A stretch of 48,603 nt of DNA from Marixanthomonas spongiae (GTDB lineage Bacteria > Bacteroidota > Bacteroidia > Flavobacteriales > Flavobacteriaceae), in NCBI RefSeq assembly GCF_003095375.1, contig NZ_QEHR01000013.1:1-48603 (forward strand), in the 5' to 3' direction. Shown here piece after piece: positions 44,477 through 48,603 of this stretch. The first letter of the stretch is position 1, and the number at the start of each line of letters is the position of its first letter. Position numbers and translations under genes: made by a program. A model generated the notes under the pieces. The model saw only the letters and a program-made list of their open reading frames with translations, was not told the origin of the DNA and did no database searches.

Positions 44477-45772
44477 ATGATAGCAACATCAGAAGTTAAA
44501 AAAGAAAAGAAACCGGTTCGTGGCATGATGGAAAATGTCATGGAGCAGTTTAACAGTGCAGCAGACAGAATTGAACTGCACCCAAGCATCCGTAAAATAT
44601 TGAGTATCACCAACAACGAGATCGTTGTCAATTTCCCCGTAAAAATGGATAATGGTGATGTAGAAGTTTTCACCGGTTACCGTGTACAGCACAACAACGC
44701 TTTGGGCCCTTACAAAGGAGGCCTGCGTTACCATCCTACGGTTGATATCGATGCCGCAAGGGCATTGGCAATGTGGATGACCTGGAAAACATCTTTGGCG
44801 GGATTGCCTTACGGTGGCGGAAAAGGAGGCATACAGCTGAACCCCAAAAAATACTCTGAAAACGAGTTAGAGCGCATAACCCGTAGGTTTACTTTTGCCT
44901 TGGCCGATAATATTGGTCCTGAGCACGACATCCCTGCACCAGATGTAAACACCAATAGCCAAACCATGGCTTGGATGGCCGATACCTATATGAGTACGCG
45001 CCCGCCTGCAGAACGCTCTGCAAACCAACACATAGTAACTGGAAAACCTGCTGGCAGCGGCGGCTTGGATGGTCGTGACCGTGCAACTGGATATGGGGTG
45101 TTCTTGAATATTAAATTCTGGGCAGAACGCAACAAGGAAGACCTTAATGGACAACGATTTATCGTTCAAGGTTTTGGCAATGTAGGCTACTGGGCCGCTC
45201 ATTTCCTTGAAAAAGAAGGTGCAAAATTAGTGGCCGTACAAGATGCTTCAGGAAGTATCCATAACCAAAACGGTATTTCCGTAGAAGACCTTTTTAATTA
45301 CAGTAAGGCAAATAGAGGGTGTATTGGCGATTTCCCTGAGGCAGAAGAAATGGAGAACGATGCGTTTTTCGCTACCGACTGTGAAATTTGTATCCCAGCG
45401 GCTTTGGGTAACCAGATAACCAAGGAAAATGCCCCTGAAATCAAAGCAAAACTCATCGCCGAAGGTGCCAATGGCCCAACCAACGTAGATGGCGAAAAGG
45501 TACTTTTAGATAGAGGTGTAACCATTATCCCAGATATTCTATGTAACTCTGGTGGGGTTGTAGGCAGCTATTTTGAATGGTTGCAGAACCGAAATGGCGA
45601 GCTGTGGCAATTAGATGAGGTAATGGCCAAGCTGGATAAGAAAATGAAAGAATCGTTTAACAAAGTGTTCGAGTTTTCAGAAAAAGAATCAATGGATATG
45701 CGCACCGCTGCCTACTGTATAGCCATACAGCGTATAGAAAGAGCGTACATAGAACGAGGCATTTTCCCATAA
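44477..45772 (+). CDS. gdhA: Glutamate dehydrogenase
   Basis: A 431-residue Glu/Leu/Phe/Val dehydrogenase-type enzyme that interconverts glutamate and 2-oxoglutarate plus ammonia. The substrate lysine K116 is in GLPYGGGKGGIQLNPK, the second conserved region is DNIGPEHDIPAPDVNTNSQTMAWMADTY, and the Rossmann loop is VQGFGNVGYWAAHFL. The length (431) and the sequence GTGKPAGSGG-like region, here VTGKPAGSGGLDGRD, fit the shorter hexameric GDH group (often NAD-dependent, catabolic), but cofactor use is inferred. It follows the two-component pair, so nitrogen-related control is plausible. Confidence 0.95.
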   Translation: MIATSEVKKEKKPVRGMMENVMEQFNSAADRIELHPSIRKILSITNNEIVVNFPVKMDNGDVEVFTGYRVQHNNALGPYKGGLRYHPTVDIDAARALAMWMTWKTSLAGLPYGGGKGGIQLNPKKYSENELERITRRFTFALADNIGPEHDIPAPDVNTNSQTMAWMADTYMSTRPPAERSANQHIVTGKPAGSGGLDGRDRATGYGVFLNIKFWAERNKEDLNGQRFIVQGFGNVGYWAAHFLEKEGAKLVAVQDASGSIHNQNGISVEDLFNYSKANRGCIGDFPEAEEMENDAFFATDCEICIPAALGNQITKENAPEIKAKLIAEGANGPTNVDGEKVLLDRGVTIIPDILCNSGGVVGSYFEWLQNRNGELWQLDEVMAKLDKKMKESFNKVFEFSEKESMDMRTAAYCIAIQRIERAYIERGIFP

Positions 45773-45795
45773 TTGTCAACTTAAAAGAAAGAAAC

Positions 45796-46215
45796 ATGAA
45801 GTACGGAAGTATAATTATAGAAAAAAAAGAGTATGTCTATTTAAAGCGCATCATCAATATATCGGGCTATGCCAAAGAATTTGAAAGGCAGAAATCCATG
45901 CAAAAATTCAGTGATGAATTGCAAAATGCCCAAGTTGTTGATGAAGAAGACATGCCTAAAGAGATCATTCGCTTTAACAGTAAAGTAACGGTCGCTTCTG
46001 AAAAAGGATGGGAGCGCACCTTACAGGTGGTCATCCCCTCCGAAAGGGATATGAAACAAAACAAAATTTCAATCCTTACCCCAATGGGGTCTGCGCTCTT
46101 CGGTTATGCTGAAGGAGACACGGTAAACTGGGATTTCCCGGGTGGCCAAGAAGCATTGAAAATTGTCTCTGTTTCTCAAGTAGAAAGCAAGGAGAGCTTT
46201 AATGTGCCCATTTAG
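45796..46215 (+). CDS. GreA/GreB C-terminal-like factor (Rnk-like)
   Basis: A 139-residue cytoplasmic protein with a helical N-terminal part (about 15-60) and the C-terminal Gre-fold domain (about 65-139): RFNSKVTVASEKG, ERTLQVVIPSERD, and ISILTPMGSALFGYAEGDTVNWDFPGG. This matches Rnk-type proteins, which bind RNA polymerase near the secondary channel. The long coiled-coil finger of GreA is absent, so cleavage stimulation is unlikely. It starts 23 bases after gdhA on the same strand, probably the same transcript. Confidence 0.87.
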   Translation: MKYGSIIIEKKEYVYLKRIINISGYAKEFERQKSMQKFSDELQNAQVVDEEDMPKEIIRFNSKVTVASEKGWERTLQVVIPSERDMKQNKISILTPMGSALFGYAEGDTVNWDFPGGQEALKIVSVSQVESKESFNVPI

Positions 46216-46236
46216 AGGAAAAAACTTGATAATGTG

Positions 46237-46292
46237 CCATAGGCATTTCCTCAAGGTTGAACTTAATTTTTAACCTTGCCTATGGTTTTTTT
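46237..46292 (+). terminator. Nested terminator after the gdhA/Rnk-like unit
   Basis: An outer stem CCATAGG/CCTATGG (46237-46243 with 46279-46285) encloses an inner stem CAAGGTT/AACCTTG (46252-46258 with 46272-46278), followed by seven T residues. The two stems stack continuously on the 3' side, giving a strong terminator. Further 5', GAGGAAA and TTTCCTC (46215-46251 region) could form a competing stem. Confidence 0.85.
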
Positions 46293-46402
46293 ATAAAAGA
46301 AGCGCACCGATAAGAATCGATTTTCATTAAAATACTATTGAAATCGTTTCGGTACCTGTGGACAGATTGTGCCACAACGAACTATTAAAATTTTTAAACA
46401 CT

Positions 46403-46795
46403 ATGGATTTGAATACTGAAATATACGAGCACGACAACGATGTGGACGTAACTCATAAAATAAACACCATTGAGCTGGACAATTGGATCAACCACTTAAA
46501 ATATATTGAAAAAGAGGTGAACAATCTGGTAAATATGTGTGCTTTAAACGATGAGTTGAAGGACGAAACCGTGCTGCAGCAATTTCAGAAGAAAAAGGAC
46601 GAAAACGAAAACTTGCTGAATGCGTTGCTCAAATACAGTAACTCCAGAGTGGATATTGCTGAGTGTGAAGATATGAACTGTGATATGACCTTTATCAAAG
46701 AACACGAAACGTACCGTAAAAGCTATTTGTATCACTTGGATAAATACAGACGGTTAAAAGATGAGTTTTTTGATAAGGTGCAAGGAAAATTTTAA
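46403..46795 (+). CDS. Small helical protein of unknown function
   Basis: A 130-residue acidic, helix-rich protein that I do not recognise. Its core is heptad-like (HLKYIEKEVNNLVNMCALNDELKDETVLQQFQKKKDENENLLNALLKY), with cysteines in MNCDMTF and ECED, and it ends in a basic helix (HLDKYRRLKDEFFDKVQGKF). The frame is open from a GTG at 46358, but the ATG at 46403 follows an A/T-rich leader and is preferred. Upstream, 46368-46376 carries TGTGCCACA, the reverse complement of a motif near 44115. Located next to the stress/nitrogen genes but behind its own terminator, so it has its own promoter. Confidence 0.6.
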   Translation: MDLNTEIYEHDNDVDVTHKINTIELDNWINHLKYIEKEVNNLVNMCALNDELKDETVLQQFQKKKDENENLLNALLKYSNSRVDIAECEDMNCDMTFIKEHETYRKSYLYHLDKYRRLKDEFFDKVQGKF

Positions 46796-46860
46796 TTGAT
46801 TAACTCAAATTCTTAAAACGAAAATAGTACTGAAAATTCAGGATAAAGATATAATAAAGA

Positions 46861-46905
46861 AAAAAGGGTTCTGCTTCGACTAAAAGCAAAACCCTTTTCT
46901 TTTTA
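46861..46905. terminator. Bidirectional terminator between convergent genes
   Basis: AAAAGGGTT and AACCCTTTT (46862-46870 with 46890-46898), with an inner TGCTT/AAGCA stem and one mismatch, have A and T runs on both sides. It serves the small helical gene (plus) and the T9SS pseudogene (minus). Confidence 0.85.
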
Positions 46906-46919
46906 AAGGAATCACCTTG

Positions 46920-48477
46920 TTATTTTTTAATAACCTTTTGGGTGTTCACTTTTCCTTCAACAATTGTCCTTAAAATATACGTTCCAGCCGGAAGGCTTGC
47001 CAAACTAATTTCGGTAGCGTTCTTGCTTACGTCTCTATATAGTAATTCTTGTCCCAGTAGGTTAAACAGGGAAATTGATTCTATGTTCTTATTGGTTCTT
47101 AAATAGAGCATATCATCTGTAGGGTTGGGATAAACCTCAAATTGCGCAAAATCGTTTTCTTCCACGCCTAAAACAGGACTACAGTCTCCACTCCAGGTAT
47201 AAAGACCATCGAGACCAGGATAATCTACAAACCAACCACTACCGTCGTTTGATGTCATTGGGTTGGAGATCTGGTTATCGTAAGTTCCCACCCAAAACAC
47301 ATTAGAATTCTGGGAATTGGTAACAGTGAGTTGAATCCAGTATAAAGTAGGGTTGTTTTCATCTCCTGTAAATTCAAATGGATCCACTGTCAGGTTAACT
47401 TCATAAACATTGAGTGCAGGATAATCGTTGATACTGCCAACAGCGTTCACATTGTCAATAGTAACAGAATTCTCAGAACCAATAACGGTACCAGGTTTTC
47501 CATTGTCATCATCATAATAGGTGACATTTACCTCAGTGATAGGCCATTCAGATCCAAGAAAGGCTGAAATATTCTGAAGGGTGAAACTTTCATCCGCCGC
47601 AAGGGTTAAATCGTTGGCATTTTCATAAATTGAACCGGCCGAAACTTGTAAGCCAATCTCAAAAAACCACTCATAAGGCGGATTCATTTCTACACAACCA
47701 TTGCCACCTAAATCAGCAACTCCATATATTTGCATCGGAAGCCCCTGAGGCTCATTAGCTATTTCATCTACTATTGCCTGCCAAGTACCCGCTACATTTT
47801 GAAGCGCATTTCCTGTCATAGTTTCTCCTAAAACCGCAACCGGTGGTACCCATGGGCCAGAGGTACCAGAACCTTCAAAGGTATATTCAACCCAATACGT
47901 ACCCGAGGATAGGGAAAGACCATTGGTATTGGCTGTTACCTTTTGAATTTTTCTATCCGTATTGCTTTGATCGCTTTCCAAAACCCTGTAAACTCCAGTG
48001 TCAACAACATCATCTAAAATATTGGTGGATAAATCACCCCAGACAACTGAAGCACTTCCGCTACTGGGATCTCCATCCCAAATCTGCATATAGACTGCCG
48101 TAATCGACGGTGGCGCAGAACCTGTTTGATAGGCATATACATCTATGGAAGTTATATCGAAATCCATCGGAAGCACAACTTCTTCGGCTACACTATTATA
48201 GGATGTTTTTTGGGCTCCAAGGCCAAACGTTCCCATTCCTTCACTAGTGTCCTCCAATATACTCAAATCCGGTCTATCATTAATATATGGGCCGGTGGTA
48301 CAAATAAGGTTCTCACCAAATCCATCGATGCCATCCGGCTTGGCCGCTGAACCATACGCTCCAAAAGAAGAAATTCGCTTATTTTGCAAGTCGATAGCGA
48401 TTTCCGAATCATTAATTCCAACTGCAGTTTCTCGTACCGGAGCCGTAGTGGTTTTGTAATGAGCAGCAGGTAATTGT
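46920..48477 (-). pseudogene. T9SS-sorted secreted protein, 5' truncated by the IS
   Basis: A long open frame ending in a type IX secretion sorting domain: EVYPNPTDDMLYLRTNK, then ISLFNLLGQELL, LASLPAGTYILRTIVEG and VNTQKVIKK. Such domains export the protein by the Por system and anchor or release it at the surface. Before it are beta-rich repeats with aromatic and Asp/Asn residues (VTYYDDDNGKPGTVIGSENSV, VYEVNLTVDPFEFTG), of no family I know. The frame enters the IS at 48478 and has no ATG and no signal peptide before that point; upstream of a TTG at 48389 the frame is still protein-like up to the IS. The N-terminus and promoter are therefore lost, and since no stops have accumulated the insertion looks recent. 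Confidence 0.85.
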
Positions 48478-48603
48478 GGATCAAGAACATTTTCTGGGTT
48501 TTTGAGTTTTTAAGCAAATAATTTTTCAAGTCTGTACAGGAAGAATTCAGTTCTTCTTACGCCTCTTAATTGTGCTCTAAATGCTTTAATTTTTGCATTA
48601 AAA
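48478..48603 (-). mobile_element. Insertion sequence, 3' end (ISAon1-like), cut by window edge
   Basis: The 3' end of an element on the minus strand. Its terminal inverted repeat 48478-48493 (GGATCAAGAACATTTT on the plus strand) is the exact reverse complement of 329-344. It contains the last 30 codons of the transposase (48510-48603). The orientation is the same as the left copy, so the two elements lie as direct repeats about 48.1 kb apart. Confidence 0.82.
48510..48603 (-). CDS. ISAon1-type transposase, C-terminal fragment
   Basis: Thirty codons read FNAKIKAFRAQLRGVRRTEF then FLYRLEKLFA and a TAA stop. The FNAKIK-FR...GV...FFLYRL ending is what I recall of ISAon1/ISL3-like DDE transposases. 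The rest of the gene is outside the window. The stop is 32 bases from the end of the element. Confidence 0.75.
   Translation of the reverse strand, partial: FNAKIKAFRAQLRGVRRTEFFLYRLEKLFA

Noticed and set aside
48263-48529. Open frame of 88 codons on the minus strand at the IS/T9SS junction
   Set aside because: It starts inside the IS, uses a different frame from both the transposase and the T9SS protein, and has no recognisable sequence.
1-48603. Composite transposon bounded by two ISs
   Set aside because: The ISs are in direct orientation but the interior holds core genes (tRNA-Lys, aroK, pnt, gdhA) and no cargo signature. Chance insertions or assembly breaks are simpler.

Overview
The window looks like chromosomal DNA of a Bacteroidota bacterium, most likely a Flavobacteriaceae member. 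The evidence is a SusC/SusD pair behind a FecI-type sigma factor and FecR anti-sigma gene, a type IX secretion sorting domain, outer-membrane lipoproteins with lipoboxes, TAnnTTTG-type -7 promoter elements, and ISAon1-type insertion sequences. I cannot name a genus from the sequence alone.

Ends. Both ends lie in insertion-sequence DNA of the same kind. Positions 1-344 are the 5' end of one copy and 48478-48603 the 3' end of another, both on the minus strand, sharing a 16-bp terminal inverted repeat. The right copy has beheaded a secreted T9SS-sorted protein gene (46920-48477). The window is therefore probably bounded by a repeated element.

Layout. 380-3260: tRNA-Lys(UUU) with promoter and terminator, shikimate kinase, a phosphoribosyltransferase, an S4 RNA-binding protein and an FKBP-type lipoprotein with a calcium-binding tail. 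3294-7250: a large M1-type metallopeptidase, a secreted unknown and a hemerythrin-like protein that lacks one expected ligand. 7558-10366: a three-gene proton-translocating transhydrogenase (pntA split in two, then pntB). 10497-18541: ECF sigma, FecR, SusC, SusD and a TlpA-like lipoprotein, an outer-membrane import locus under cell-surface signalling. 18683-25089: M16 peptidase, DsbD-like reductant conduit and a class-V PLP enzyme. 25215-28088: a TrkA_C membrane protein, an MFS exporter and an HdeD-like membrane protein behind a repeat-rich promoter. 28342-31606: a YtcJ-like amidohydrolase and two short-chain dehydrogenases, the first broken by a one-base frameshift. 31752-35966: cardiolipin synthase, convergent with a P-type cation ATPase. 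36433-46795: a stress and nitrogen block with ferritin, EamA transporter, MscS channel, universal stress protein, a solitary PD-(D/E)XK nuclease-like gene, a soluble histidine kinase with an NtrC-class sigma-54 activator, a tiny Cys-rich protein behind a possible sigma-54 promoter, glutamate dehydrogenase, a Rnk/GreA-C-like factor and a small helical unknown.

Working together. The transport locus (sigma, FecR, SusCD) next to TlpA, DsbD and two families of periplasmic peptidases suggests uptake and processing of peptides or similar substrates, but the substrate cannot be read from the sequence. The right third reads as an envelope, ion and redox stress region with its own two-component system. 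I saw no CRISPR array, prophage or rRNA, and I cannot point to a clearly new multi-gene system. The strongest unexplained items are the IS-bracketed ends, the sigma-54/Cys-rich gene, the lone nuclease gene, the terminator directly abutting the EamA start codon, and the repeat cluster upstream of hdeD.
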